From Paramecium sonneborni (Eukaryota; Ciliophora; Oligohymenophorea; Peniculida; Parameciidae): DNA of 64,000 bases. The DNA lies in the NCBI GenBank assembly GCA_905182985.1, contig CAJJDN010000034.1, positions 304,006 through 368,005 on the forward strand. Direction: 5' to 3'. The position numbers were made by a program, and so were the translations under genes. The notes under the pieces were generated by a model. The model was given only the letters and a program-made list of their open reading frames with translations. It was not told the DNA's origin and ran no database searches. This document shows positions 48,001-60,878 of the stretch, one piece after another; positions within the stretch are counted from its first letter, which is position 1, and each line of letters begins with the position of its first letter.

Positions 48001-51000
48001 AATTTTAACAATAATATCAGAATTTGTTAATAAAAGATCTTTAACTTCTTATCTTCTGTCATCTTTAAACATATTTTTGATTGTCCATATTGAATTTGAT
48101 AATTTTAATGATTCTTTTTTAACTAAATCTTTAACAAATTCTTATCCAAAACATTTCTTTCGAAATTAGCTGATTGATGAATTTTCTTGAGATATTATAT
48201 ATTAAGTTTATAAATCCACTGTTCTTTCATCTTAGAAAACATTAGGGTCTGGCTAAAAGAATTTTATAGGTATCTGTATATTGAAACATTAACCCAAATC
48301 GGATATAGTTTTTAACCTTTATTTATTATTAGTTAATTCTGCTGGAGCCAAAAAAAACATTTTATCAAGATTTTCTAAAAAGAATGATACAAATTCACTA
48401 ATTTAACGTTAGTCTTTTTCGGATGATAATAACGCATTTTATAATTATTCATTGTATCTATTTACTACAGGTAATAATGAATCAAACAAATAATTTAAAT
48501 TTTAAGGTATAAATTAATCCTTTTGCTTGATTGCCTTATGTTCATCAGTAAGTATTTTATTAAGGATTTCTGAATTTGAAGGAAACATAAGTTCATCAAG
48601 TGTTTCTGGTTTATGAAATACCATTGTTTTAATGATGTTCCAAAAATCATTCTAGAGTTAAGTATCTTCAGAATGAGGCCTCTCTTTTTGTTTTATACAC
48701 CCTAATATTCTTTAAGTTACCATTTATGTTTATTTTAAAAGATCTTATAATTTTAAAAATTCAATAGCCTAACTTATAAGTGAAGCTCTTATTTTTTTTG
48801 ACAAACATTTTGATACAATATTAATGAAATACAACTAATATTTATTTTAATTGGGACTATAGTCAAAAAATGCTGTGGATTTACAAGATTCTTAAAATGG
48901 ATATAATGAATTTTAATCTTCTTATTCATTTGATAATCCTGTTAATTTTTCTATTATAATTTCAAACATATCAACTGACTTTTTGGAATATATTTCTGTA
49001 ACCTCTATAATTTCTAAATAAAACTGCAGAAATTCAGGATATCTACCATGTTTTTATATTAATGTTATGAAATAATCATATTCTTATTACCCAAGCTACC
49101 CATATAAAGTAGGTTTCTTCTCAAATAAAGAACAAATTAAGCTTATTTGGCCAATATTTTAATTTTTATTCTAAATTATTTTTTTAACAACCTTTTTATA
49201 AACAGTTAAAGAATTCCTTTCATTGTCTTTTGCAAAATAAGCCATAATATTCATGGTATGTTTAACTAATATAATTAAATCTGGAGGAAACGATTTTTAA
49301 TCAATAACTGTTAATGCTTTATTTATCAATTCAATTAGTACTTCATAGCCACCTATATGTTCAAATATTTATTATTTTAGTTTTAGTGAAACGCTTTCGG
49401 TTTATTAAAATATACTATCTATTTTCCATAGGCATTATAAAGTTTGATGCATAATTCTGTTATTTTCTGTAATCCATGTTTAACTTCTTTGAACATTGTT
49501 TTTTAATATTGATGTCATTTAAACCCATACATTAAACAATTGCTGAGACTCATTTGTATCTAAAATCTATATGTTGTCAAAATGCTATAAGAATTCTTTT
49601 TTTTATCTTGCAAATCTCTATATCAATTCAACAATCTGATTTTCTAATTATGGATTTCTTGAAAAATACAAAGAAATTAGTAATACTTCTATAAATGGTC
49701 TTCTTAAGACTTCATCAAAACTTTTTAGGACTGGAGCTGAAGTTCTATTTAATTTTCTTTCACTTTCCGGCTTATCCACCCATTATTATCCAGACATTAA
49801 TATTTCTTCTGGAAATAGTTTAATTAAGTCTTCTTCTTTAACTTCTTCATTCAATTATTTACTTTACTAAAGAAATTTATAATACTCTAAAGCATTATCT
49901 ATCCAATAATCTTGTGATACATCCATCAAATAAGAAAAAATTTAACATATCTATATTTTAATTAATACTTAAAAATCTTCTTCTTTGTTTTCTCTTAAGG
50001 TAAATGTTTTATTATTATATCTTTATAAAACCTTCCTAAGATTTTTCATTTTCTTAAATAATGAATCATTTACTACTTCAGTATCTTATTGTTTAACTTA
50101 TCTAAAATTCTAATTTGATTATGATTATTCATCTTTTTCCTTATTTTCCTTTTCAAATACTTGACTTATACCTGAGATATTAAATTTCATAAATCCTTTA
50201 TCTTTTTCATTTTCAATTTCCCAGTTTCTTTTAATTTAAGTTTTATCTAAACATTTAAAGTATTGATGATCATACTCCAAAATCTTTGATAATGCAGTAA
50301 TTAATCTATCGATTTCTTTTAACCCTACACCATTTTCTGATATTTTATTAAAAAAAGATGCTCCCCTTTTATTTGAACTTTTTTTTTATATTGGTCCTTC
50401 AACATCTCTTTTCCAAAATAATTCAAATTTAAGCATTAATTCTAAAATCTTAATAATTTCTAATGTTTCTAAATTATAAACAGTTTCTTCTCCTAAATTT
50501 TTATTTAATTTTTCTGATTAATCTTCCAAATACTTAAGCATTTTTAATTTTAATTTTTAGATATCAAATTCTCCTTTTTCTTGTTTTTAACTAGATGTTT
50601 CATCAAATAAGAACAAAGTTTTTTATGTTGTTTTTTCTTCTAAAATTCTTACTAATTCTGGTTTTGGTGTTGTAGTGTAAGGTTCTCTATCAATATATAG
50701 AGTTCGAATCATTCTAAAGAAATATGCCCGAACTTATTCGTCTACAAAATATAATTCTCCGCTAATAATACCTTAATCATTGTTTTATTCAGCATATGAT
50801 AATAAAAATGAATATGTAAATGTTTTAGATATTAATTCTCTGGCTGCTGTATTTCGATGAAAACAAATATTTGAAAAAAATGCTAATTATTCAATTAAAT
50901 AATTGTATTATACTACATATAAATGATCTTAGTCTTTGTATTATCGACAATCATTTAAAAAATCATGTAACATTTTAGTTACATAAGTTTTATTTGATGT

Positions 51001-53614
51001 TTTATAAGTAATGTAGAATTCTGTGTAACCTCCTTCTTTTTCTTGTAATGGTTCTAAATTCATATAAACCTTTTCCTCTCCTTTATCATTTTTAACCTTT
51101 TGATTCAACAATTAAATGCTGTTTAATAAATATTCTTAATTAGAAAACACTGGTTCACCATTTGCTTCACAAGTTTCTGATAAAAAATGTAATAATTCTG
51201 GTAAAAGTTAATCACTTTTTGAAATTATATCCAGTAGTCTTGATAAAATTGTACTTTGACTTTTTTAATTTTTTTATTCTGAAACATTGAAATTATTCAT
51301 TGTAGATTTCATTTCAAATAATATTTCCTATTTATTTAGTTAACTTAAGATTTGATAATTTTTGGTTATACATTAGCTAATTGTTGTACATATGTAATCA
51401 TGTGTAATTTGTTTTTCAAAATGCTTAAAAAACTTCATAAGAATTTCCTAGTTCTATAGATTATTGTGGCATGCTATTTTTATAGTTTAAAATAACTTTA
51501 ACTATAATAAACGTTTTCTTTTTCTATGATTATCTTCTAATTATTCTTTTAATTTTTACACTTTTTTTTCATATCCCACATCATTAGTTTTATCTAAATT
51601 TTATGAGATCATAGTTTAAACACTTAAAATGAATGAATTCTCACCACATAAATCATTAATCAAATGTTATTCTGTTCCCTCTATTTTTTCATCGGGGTTA
51701 GGGAATGTTTTACAAATTAACCAAATTAATAATGGGAATATATTTTCTTCTCTAATAATATCTTATCTATTTTATGAAACAAATGAAAAATCTTGAGTTG
51801 TTTATATATTACTTACTAATTTATTATACATAAATTAATTCAAGATTTCAAGTAGTGAATTAAGTTTTTCAAATAGATGATAAAAATCAATCCTCTCTTA
51901 AACTTCACTTTTTTTCATACATGCTATACTTGTAAGAGGTTAAAGGTTTTCAAAATAAGAGATTGCCTCTTTTAAAATAGGTACTAAAAATACTAAGAAT
52001 TTTTTTTCCCAGATGTCCTCATAATCAGTTTTCCTAAATTTGATGCAATTAATTAAATTAATATCTTAGGTTGTACATACAGAATCTGTGTCTTTTCTTA
52101 TATTTATATAACTTCCAGTCAAAAAATGTTTAATTAGAAAATAGGATTCCTTATCAACAAATTTAGAATTTTTCTTAATAGGTACAAATTAGAATAAAGT
52201 ATTCTTTGTAACTTATTCTGTAAGTTTGGCTTACCTCATTATATTGACATCTAAATATTAGCCAGTTTAAAAATGTCTAATACGATAGCATTTTTCCCAT
52301 TTAACTTCTCCTCCTGTAAAATTATCTGATTCAATTCTCCAATAAGCACTAAAAGGAATAGTAACTTTATCAGATTTAAATCCAATAAAATTACTAAAAT
52401 ATAACTTAAGTTCTGAATATAGAGCTTTATCAATTTCTTTAATGTTTTTTGATGGTTGAATGACTTGAGAGGAACGAGATTACATTGATCTCTACTTTTC
52501 AATAATATTACTATTTTATGAATCTGATTTAAAATTCTTTGATTCATTCTTTCCTACTTCTTCACTAACTTATCTTGAAATAACAGCTTATTATCCTGGA
52601 AAAAGTGTCTATTATTTGTTATAAATGAATTTATCTGTAATAATATTACTAATATCATCAACAGTATTGCGATCTAAAATTTCTTTAACTTTTTCTTATA
52701 TATCTTATGTTTTTTTAGCATTTAAGTATAACTATTGATATTTAATTTTTTACATTCAATTCTGGTAAATGAAATATGGCTACATCACCTACAAATAATG
52801 CTTCATCATTTTCTTATTGATTTTAAAATATTTTAATTCTCCATTAAGTTTAATCTTCAACTGAGGCTATAACTTTTGCTTTCTGAACTTCCTCCTCATA
52901 TTTTTAAGGTTCATCTTACAATTCATAATAATTTAATCCCCAATAATCAGTAAATAAATTTGCTGTTCTATTACATACTTATTTATTTGCTGAAATACAC
53001 ACTACATCTCCACTGTATACTTAATTAGTTCTTAATTTTTAAAAATTTAAACAAGGATTAAATTTTAATAATGTATTATTGTTTGGAAAGTCAATCAATT
53101 TGAATTATAAGGCTTCTAAATTTTGATCATCTAATGATAAGAATTTTAATGAAGAAACATGAACTAAATGAAATATAGATGAACTGAAAACTAATGGTGT
53201 ACCTGCTAATTTTTTTGTTAAGGAAATATTTGAGGTGAGTTCATTTTCTAAATTAAGCAATATGGTTTAAATTTTATGTTTTCTTTAACTTTATTCATAT
53301 CCTTCTAGATCATTAAAATTTGAATGCTTAAATTGATTTAGAAGATCATCGTGAGCCTTGTAATTCAAAACAGGAAGTATTCTAAATACACAATTCTAAT
53401 AATCTTGATCTAAATCACCTCTCAATTGGTGAAAGGATCTCAATTCAAAATTCTATGTACTGAATCCATTTGAATAAAGTGATAAGTTTGGAAATGCGCT
53501 CATATTTAATACAATTAAAGATGAATAAGTAATAGGTTCTGGATTCATAAATTTAATTATTAGATAACTCAAGTATAATTATGAGAAAATCATTATTTTA
53601 TCTTCCTTTAACAT
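45021..53614 (-). CDS. IP3 receptor / ryanodine receptor family calcium release channel
   Basis: The largest gene here, about 2849 aa. Two introns of 22 nt, one in each end region, bring the length to 2850 codons; further compensating or 3n introns are not excluded. The N-terminus has the ligand-binding beta-trefoil (DYQNCVFRILPVLNYKAHDD) and a MIR domain (YWRIESDNFTGGEVKWEKCY then RIRHFQTGQYLDVNI). The middle is a long helical RIH-type solenoid. The C-terminal channel has several membrane helices, a last helix AVNIVLVMIMLNMIQGIIID then TFGSLREK, and the family's terminal motif CFICGITREKFEK...EHIVLEHYMWNYIYYYAYLK. The pore loop reads LTFKFTGALGVAIMD where animal IP3 receptors have GGGVGD. 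Location should be ER or contractile-vacuole/alveolar calcium stores. The first in-frame ATG is 53614; 53548 is an alternative start. Confidence 0.93.
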
Positions 53615-53753
53615 TCTAAAAAAAAGAAATTATTTTATTTATGCGTCATTAATGGATCATATACAAATAAATTTATAGAAATAAAACTAAAACATAACAG
53701 ATCATTAAATTAGATATAATTTTAGTTTAGATTTTATTAATTAAATTATATAT

Positions 53754-55326
53754 ATGATTATATTAAGGGCTAGTTTTTAATTTGCAAGGAGAGTCAAATA
53801 ATTAAAAACATCTTTGATAAATGATGAAAAAAAATAGGATATTGACAAAATATCTGAAGGATTTAAAGAATCAAAGAAAGGAGATGACAAAGAGGAAATC
53901 AAATAAAATTAATAAAATTTAGATAATGTATAAAAGAAGGTGTTTGAGAAAAAGTTTATAAAATCTTCAGAATTTTTAATGGCATGTAGTCATTAACCAG
54001 CTCTTTCTTTACCAGAAGAGATTTTAAAGAAAGCTAGAAAAGTATTTTCAAAATATCCACCTGATGAATTAAGAGAGGCCTCATATAAATATATGAGAAT
54101 GTATTAATTATTACACGCTTTAGAGAAACCTTTATCTATAACAATAAAAAGAAATAATTTATTTGAGAATCCAGAAAATTTATAAAAATTAACAGAAAAA
54201 AAAGTCATACATTTATATAAAAAAGGAACAAGTGAATAAGAATTATTGGATAAGATATTTGAGAGAAGATAAAAAAAAGATTTAAGTTTAGATAGATTAA
54301 ATAGCGCTGAATAAAAATTAGAAGAATTTCATAATTTTGCATCAGCAATAGATTATGATTAAATATTGACAGTTTCTTACTTCTTAAGAAAAGTACCAGG
54401 ATCTTTTGCAGTAAGTTAAAAAATAATGCAAGAAATATAAAAGAGAAATCCAAATTTTAATCCATAATCAATGCTTGATTATGGAAGTGGAATAGGAACT
54501 TGGGCATGGAGTTTTAAAAAATTATATCCAGATGTTAAAAATATAGTTTGTGTTGAACCAAATTTGTATATGAGAAAATTAGGAAAATTTGTTTCATAAG
54601 ATTATATAAAAGATATAAAATTTTATGAAAGTTTATCACATACATTGGAACTCAGTTATGATTATTTTGATTTTATAAGTATAGCATTTGTATTAGAGGA
54701 AATAAATCATCCAGAAGCAAGATTTTTAGCATTATAATCTTTATGGGCTAAATTATCAGAAAATGGAATTATGATTTTAGCATGTCCTGGATCTCCAACA
54801 GGATTTCGTTTTATTAATGATTTCAGAGAATGGATTTTAAAGTAAAAAGGTTTTATTGTTGCACCTTGTTAACATTAATAAACATGTCCTATGGCAAAAG
54901 AAGGATTTTAATGGTGCCACTTTAAATAAATGTTTACTGCTTGGCCTAAAGATGGTATTCTTATTATATAATTAAGAGTATTTCCAAAGTATATTTATGA
55001 AAATACTGCAGTGACAGAAAAATTTTCATATTTAGCTGTTTCCAAGAAAAATTGGATTTAAGAAGGATAAGAATGGCCAAGAATTACATTTGATCCTTTA
55101 AAAAGAGGAAAACATTTAATACTTGATATGTGTACAGAATAAGGAAAATTAGAAAGGTATCAAATTAATTTATTAATTTAGACGTATTATAGCTAAATCA
55201 CATGGAAAAGAAGGTGGATATTATGAAGCAAAACATTTAAATGGAGGAGATTTATGGAGATTTCCTAAATTACCTCCATCAAAGGTGGGAAAAAAGAGAA
55301 GAAAGCAACCAGTTAAAATCCTATGA
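53754..55326 (+). CDS. Mitochondrial METTL17/Rsm22-like methyltransferase-fold protein
   Basis: The product is 515 aa with one intron (55157-55181). The N-terminus MIILRASFQFARRVKQLK is a plausible mitochondrial targeting peptide. The Rossmann SAM-binding motif is MLDYGSGIGTWAWSFKKLYP (about residues 240-260), followed by NIVCVEPN and FISIAFVLEEI. A Cys cluster, APCQHQQTCPMAKEGFQWCH, matches the conserved Cys residues of Rsm22/METTL17. These proteins assist assembly of the small mitochondrial ribosomal subunit; whether this one methylates anything is unknown. The tail is strongly basic (SKVGKKRRKQPVKIL). It diverges from the IP3R-like gene across about 140 bp. Confidence 0.88.
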
Positions 55327-55395
55327 AGAATTCTTATGTAGATATGTATAATAATATTATTAAAACTATTTCATATTTATATGATGATTAAAAAA

Positions 55396-55791
55396 TCACA
55401 AAATTGCTCTAAGAGATTCTATTGTTTCTAATACCCTAGCTAGCATGGCTATTATAAATACAAATGTATAGGATATTTTTGGTTAAGGTTTAGATGTCTT
55501 TTTAAAATGTATCATATGAGTCAAAACAGGGAAACAAAACATTATTAAATATAATTAATTTACTTATAATAAAGATCCAAAAATGCTTCCCATGAAATTT
55601 AAAAAATGAAATGCTGAACATAGTATGCGGTTAAGTATATACATATCATAGCTAGAGTTCTTATTACAATTTGAATTTTTGTATCTGCAAACATAGCACT
55701 TTTGTTATATATATAAAATAAAATTTCTGTAAAAAACATTAAAAAACTAACACATATACATAAACATAGCTAAATTTTCATATTTATATCA
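55396..55791 (-). CDS. Small membrane protein (gene model incomplete)
   Basis: ATG at 55791 opens MKIQLCLCICVSFLMFFTEI, a hydrophobic segment, followed by a second, VIRTLAMICIYLTAYYVQHF. That frame reaches a TGA near 55540. A later frame, reading THMIHFKKTSKPQPKISYTF then VFIIAMLARVLETIESLRAI, is open to TGA at 55396. An intron or a frame change must join them, but no clean GT...AG pair was found. It may be a multi-span membrane protein of about 110-130 aa. It begins 8 bp downstream of the DHHC gene stop. Confidence 0.4.
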
Positions 55792-55798
55792 ATCAGTC

Positions 55799-56818
55799 TC
55801 TGAATTAACTTTTGACATTTCAACTTATTAGAATGATTTATCTTCCTTTAACTTGAGAATAGGCTAAGAAAACAATCTTTTATTTAAATAAATCATTTAT
55901 TTTGGCACATGACTAAATAATATGTTAAAGATATTTTTTGAGATTGAACCCCTAATAAATGTATTAATTCTGCTTACTTATAGTATGGATTACCACTATC
56001 CAAAGTCCAAGTATGTTTTAAGTGTTCATTTGTAGTTTAGTTTTTACAAATAAGAAAAGTGTGATAACAAAATAAAATAAAAAGAAGAATTGTTATCAAG
56101 CCTATAATAACACTCATAGCCAGACAGTATAAACAAATAGATGATTAATTAATCGAGAGCTTAACTATTTCTAAAATAAATAAAGTATTAAGGGTGAGTA
56201 ATAAAAAATAAAAAGATCTTACATTTCTTCTTCCTATACATGTGCCAATCCAATTACAATGATGATCAAATCTTAAAACACAATTATTACAGAATCCACA
56301 ATGAGATAGTCTAGAGGATCTGTATATTTTACAAGTTGGACAATATTTTAATCTTATTGTATGAGTTTCTAAAATGACAATAACATGTTAAATTTCTTTT
56401 TTCTTAGTTGATTATGGTATTTATAACTTTTCTATATCATCTTCATATTTATAAAACTATCTACATACATATTAGAATGTTACAATTTTAGGCATTATTC
56501 CAGGATCTGTGCAATAAGTTGTAATCAATAAATATATAGATAAGACAGATAGAATTAATTCATAATATTGTATCTTCATCTAAGAATAAATCTTTATCTT
56601 ACATATATTAGCTAATATAGAATGGCTTAAATAAACAGTAAAGATAGAACTATGATAAATTTAGTACTTTGATTAGTATAAAATATTTTATCATTACAAC
56701 AAGTTTTATTTCTTCCTGTCCATTTCAATCTAAATGGAGTTGAATTCTCATCAATCGATATTTCTAATTACTAAATCCAAATTTTAATACTTCTTAATGA
56801 TAATTCATATTTTTCTTT
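55799..56818 (-). CDS. DHHC palmitoyltransferase
   Basis: The product is 316 aa with introns of 20, 23 and 26 nt. Two membrane spans (FIIVLSLLFIQAILYQLIY and YELILSVLSIYLLITTY) come first. The DHHC Cys-rich domain follows: LKYCPTCKIYRSSRLSHCGF, CNNCVLRFDHHCNWIGTCIG, with DHHC at the active site. Two more spans come after it, then the TTxE-like motif QTTNEHLKHTW and GNPYYKGSISKNIF (the family's NP-x-x-x-G region). These enzymes attach palmitate to cysteines of membrane-associated proteins. The cytosolic tail ends in a polar, acidic/Ser sequence. Start choice: MNYHQEQ with a 20-nt intron gives a clean frame. The gene sits 51 bp downstream of the LRR-ankyrin gene. Confidence 0.94.
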
Positions 56819-56869
56819 ATTTTAAAATAAAAGTATAAATTATAGAATAATATAATAAAATATCAAACT

Positions 56870-59599
56870 TCAGAATCGTTTACTATTTTGAAATGGTGTT
56901 ATTATGTAAGTAAATTATTAATAGGAAGATATTGATGATTCAGGCTCAATCATATCTTATTCAATATTGTCATAATCTTTTTCTCTTGCTTTTAGCTTCT
57001 TTACGAATCTCATTTTCTATAAACATTCATAATTAATCATGTTTGGAATGTTTGACTTTATTATTATCTTATCATATCGTCCAAAACTAGTATTAATCCA
57101 ATAATAAATCTAATCATTCAATTAAAATATAGATTCAGCATAGTTGACAATATCATAGATAAGATTATTGCTCAATCTTTATCTCAATTCATTTATTGTT
57201 GTTAAATCTTTCACAAGTAAATCTTAATGTAGCAAAGGATTCTAACAAACAAGTTACATTTTTTCTATATGAAACTAAATTTTAGAAGTTTCATTTCTTG
57301 ATTGATCTTTCACTAAATTAATCAATTCTTTTATCATTTTAGCTATTTTAAGATATTTTCATACATTTCTAATCTGTTGGAATTCCTTTAAATTGAAATT
57401 CGCTTAAAGTTAAATTTAGGCTGTTTCTTAAATAAGTTTGCATTTCCACTTTTTAATATTTCATCTTAAATTAAATCACCTGGATATAGTCTTTATATTT
57501 TAATCTTTCTGATAATGGAAGCATATCACTTAATAATGCATATTTAAGTTTTTAAAGGGCAACTTCATAATTATGATTTCTTAAAAGTTTCTATATTTCA
57601 GGCAAATGATCTGCAAAATCAGTTGTATCTAAAGTAGACATATTTTATTTTTCTAATTGCATTCTTGTAATTTCTTTATTAGCTAATCTTTAAAATATTG
57701 GAGCAGATTCACTAGCTATATCTTTAATAGAACTTTCACTAGCTATTCTTAAAGAGTTTTCATCTATATCAAAATTATCATCATCATTTTCAATCAATTT
57801 CTAAGCTATATTTAGATGCTTCTTATTCATATTTTTTTCAATCTAATTTTTCATTTGATAAACATTTTTCTCTGTTTATGAGACTGAAACAGAATCATGT
57901 AACACATTTCGAATAACCCATCTTTTTTCTAATTTTCTCATATTTTTGAGCATGGTTAAACTTTGAATTGCTAAATGTCTTGGCAATCTATTACACTTAC
58001 TAACTTAAAATAAATCTATATTGATCTACTATATTTAGAATGAATACCTAACTAAGTAATTCTAATATTTCAATATTTCCAACACTAGCAGCAACATGAG
58101 CCAATGACCATTCACTTATACCTGATTTTTTTTAGAAATCGAATAATTATTGATGTGATTTCTATTAATATATTTATTTATTATATTCTGCTGCAAATTA
58201 AATAGCAGTGATTTATCCTTTTCTAACAGCTAAATCTAAAGGAGTCCATCCTTCATTATTTTCATTGTTTGGATCAGCACCAAATAATAATAGTAGATTA
58301 GCCATTTCTTTAGCATCTGGGCTCTTTGAATAATTCATAAATAATTAATGTAGTGGCGTATTGCCATCTATATTTCTAAAGTTAATTAAATTTAGATCTG
58401 TATGTTATGTGATTTAATTATCTTCTTCATTTAGATTTAAAATTATTTTGAAAAACAATAAATCTACTCTTTAACAAATAACATGGATTGATTGAGGAGC
58501 AAATTTTCCACCCAAGCTCCTTAATATTTTGACTGATCTTTATAACAATATAATTTTACCTTGTTTTACCTTCATTATAACAAGCACTCAATGGAGTATT
58601 TTAATCAAAATCTAAACTGTTTATTTGTTCAGGTATTATTTAAATTAAACTATATAGAATTCCAATCTCATTTGATGAACCTGCTTAAAAAAATAAATTT
58701 CTATATCTATAAATTAGTAATTAAAATACTTATAATCTGTTTGATAGAAATTTGGTTCAGATATACTCAAAAGCTTAATAAAAGATTCAAAAGTGAGACT
58801 AGAAGATTGCAAAATAGATATCAATTTATCCTTTATGTGCTAATACTTTTCAAAATTAATCTTTATAGGTAAAGCAGGTTTGCAATATTTAAACCAATCA
58901 AATTCAAAATATTGCATTCCATACAGTACTTTATGAAATCCTTTAGGTATAAGGGTGAAACAGTTCATTTAAATACATAAATGTTCTAGATTAGGAAAAA
59001 AGAGTTATTCAATATAGTTATTCGATAAATTTAAGTATTTGAGTTCAGGTGGGTTTATATTGAAGACTTTGATTAAATTATCTTACATGTCTAAATATTC
59101 TAAAAATTTTAATGTTTGCAAAAATATTGGCAAGACATTAATTTGATTGCTGCTCAAAATCAATTTTTGTAAATTATTCATACGCCTACAATTAGGATTA
59201 AATAAAAATTACATTATTTGAGGAGGAACAGTTGTTAATTAGTTTTAAGATAAGTTTAATAACTTTAAGTTAACGAAATTTTATTGTAATTTAGGAATTT
59301 GTCTCAGTTGTTATGAAGGTAATTCTAATTTTTCTTCAGTATATAATAAATCCTAAATCTATAATATTTTTAGATTGTACTGTCTCATAAGGTTATTTTT
59401 ATTTGTGTTAGTTATTTTTACTATTAACATTTAAGTTGGCTTCTCCATTTTAATCTTTTGCTTCTTAAAAACTAAAAAATGGCTTTTCTTTTAATTGATG
59501 TATACTAAGATTCCCATCATGTTCATCTTGAATGGCATATGAGTCAAATGAAGAATAACTTTGAATTAATGATTTCTGTTCTGATTATCTATTATCCAT
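56870..59599 (-). CDS. Leucine-rich repeat plus ankyrin repeat protein
   Basis: The product is 871 aa with five introns (28, 23, 22, 19 and 22 nt). Residues about 95-220 are leucine-rich repeats: FVNLKLLNLSQNQLTTVPPQ, LQKLILSSNQINVLPIFL, LEYLDMQDNLIKVF and PELKYLNLSNNYIEQLFFPN. Residues about 300-520 hold ankyrin repeats: DQNTPLSACYNEG, NIDGNTPLHQLFMNY, NNEGWTPLDLAVRKG, ISEWSLAHVAASVGNIEILE and CNRLPRHLAIQS. The C-terminal 300 residues are helical with acidic and basic runs. Both repeat types mediate protein binding; the fused arrangement suggests a scaffold. No enzymatic domain is present. A 19-nt intron, near the lower size limit, lies within the ankyrin part. Confidence 0.87.
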
Positions 59600-59630
59600 T
59601 ATAATATTTAATAATAATATTTATGTATTT

Positions 59631-60332
59631 TCAATCATAATCGTACTTATATTAAGAATTCTAATCACATACATAACTTTTGACATAAAATTATTGAATA
59701 GAGTCCTAATCTTGATAATCGTCATCTTTTTGAGGTTATTAAACTTGTTCAAGTTTTAAAGTAATTTTGTTTACTTTTTTCTCTTGTTTACTTTATTTTA
59801 TTGGGCGACTAGATATGAAATTTAATGGATCTTTTGCTCCAGCTAAATATTATTCTATAAATTTAATATATTTTTCTGGATCTTCAATTCTATTAGAATT
59901 AATCAAATCTAAAAATGAAAAATTTTAGATGTAAAATTGAAACCAGGTATTTGAAAACTAGTTATGAAAAATATCTCTAAAATCTTAAATAGTATAATTA
60001 GCTTATTTTCCAGTCTCTTTCTTATTTAAAAAATTTATCAATTCTTTTGGAGGAGGGTTCTTCAAGAAATAATCTTTATATTATTCTAATTAAGCATCCA
60101 TAAACTTTTTAAAATTGTTCCCAAATGTTTTTGGAATATTTTTAGTATCTGAATCTAATTCCATCAAAGTAATATATCTATCAACTTGAACTTAAGTATT
60201 TAATTTTGGGTTTTCTGTATTTGGAAATCGTTCTATTGATATAAATGAATTATTATAATCATCATCTTCTTCGATGTAATCATAATTTTAAAAGCCATGA
60301 TCAGATTCAGAATCGCCACCTTATTATAACAT
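59631..60332 (-). CDS. Hypothetical acidic protein, 233 aa
   Basis: Intronless frame from MLQQGGDSESDHGFQNYDYI to a TGA at 59631. The first 50 residues are acidic, the middle is a compact helical region (GNNFKKFMDAQLEQYKDYFL, then FHNQFSNTWFQFYIQNFSFL), and the C-terminus alternates basic and acidic segments. No family was recognised. It diverges from the REEP-like gene with 23 bp between start codons. Confidence 0.7.
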
Positions 60333-60355
60333 TTTAAATATTAAAAATATTAGAA
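60333..60355. promoter_or_regulatory. 23-bp divergent spacer between two start codons
   Basis: The minus-strand gene begins at 60332 and the REEP-like gene at 60356, the tightest head-to-head pair in the window. Promoter elements must extend into one or both genes. Confidence 0.5.
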
Positions 60356-60848
60356 ATGAATTATATTTTGTAATTTTAAGTACATATATTTTTAGGCATT
60401 CGATCAGAATATTGTATCCATTAGTACAATCGTTTAAAGTGTTAAAAAATAAAGACAAAGAAGGATAAAAAACACTTTTAAAATATTGGTGTATAAATTG
60501 GATGATATCACTTTTTGATTTTGTTCTTCAAATAGTTTTGAATGAGTAATCTAATAATTTAAATTTAGTATGTTAGTTGACATAGTGTTAATAGCTTTAG
60601 CAATAGGGTTGATATATAATAACTTTATTTTTTCAACTGCAATTTTCAATCATTTGATACAACCATTTATCTATCAGCATGAAAAGAAGATTGATAAATT
60701 CTTTTCTTTTGTAAGAATGAATATTAATTATAATATTTAGATAGATGACAAAATAAAAGGATTATGGGATAGGTCATCTAATAAAATTGAGGAAGCGGCA
60801 AAAGAGAAATTTGCAGAAGTAGTTTCTGATCAATTTAAAAAAAAATGA
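60356..60848 (+). CDS. REEP / TB2-DP1 / HVA22 family membrane-shaping protein
   Basis: The product is about 137 aa with introns 60370-60395, 60546-60568 and 60711-60740 (the last is 30 nt and stopless). The family core is clear: LYPLVQSFKVLKNKDKEGQK, then LLKYWCINWMISLFDFVLQI, a further hydrophobic hairpin, and FNHLIQPFIYQHEKKIDKFF. The closing segment is an amphipathic helix (IEEAAKEKFAEVVSDQFKKK). REEP/HVA22 proteins insert hairpins into ER membranes and bend tubules or clear ER from chromosomes. It is tail to tail with the EF-hand gene, the two stops about 30 bp apart. Confidence 0.88.
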
Positions 60849-60878
60849 ATTATGTTATATATAGAAATATCAAAAATA

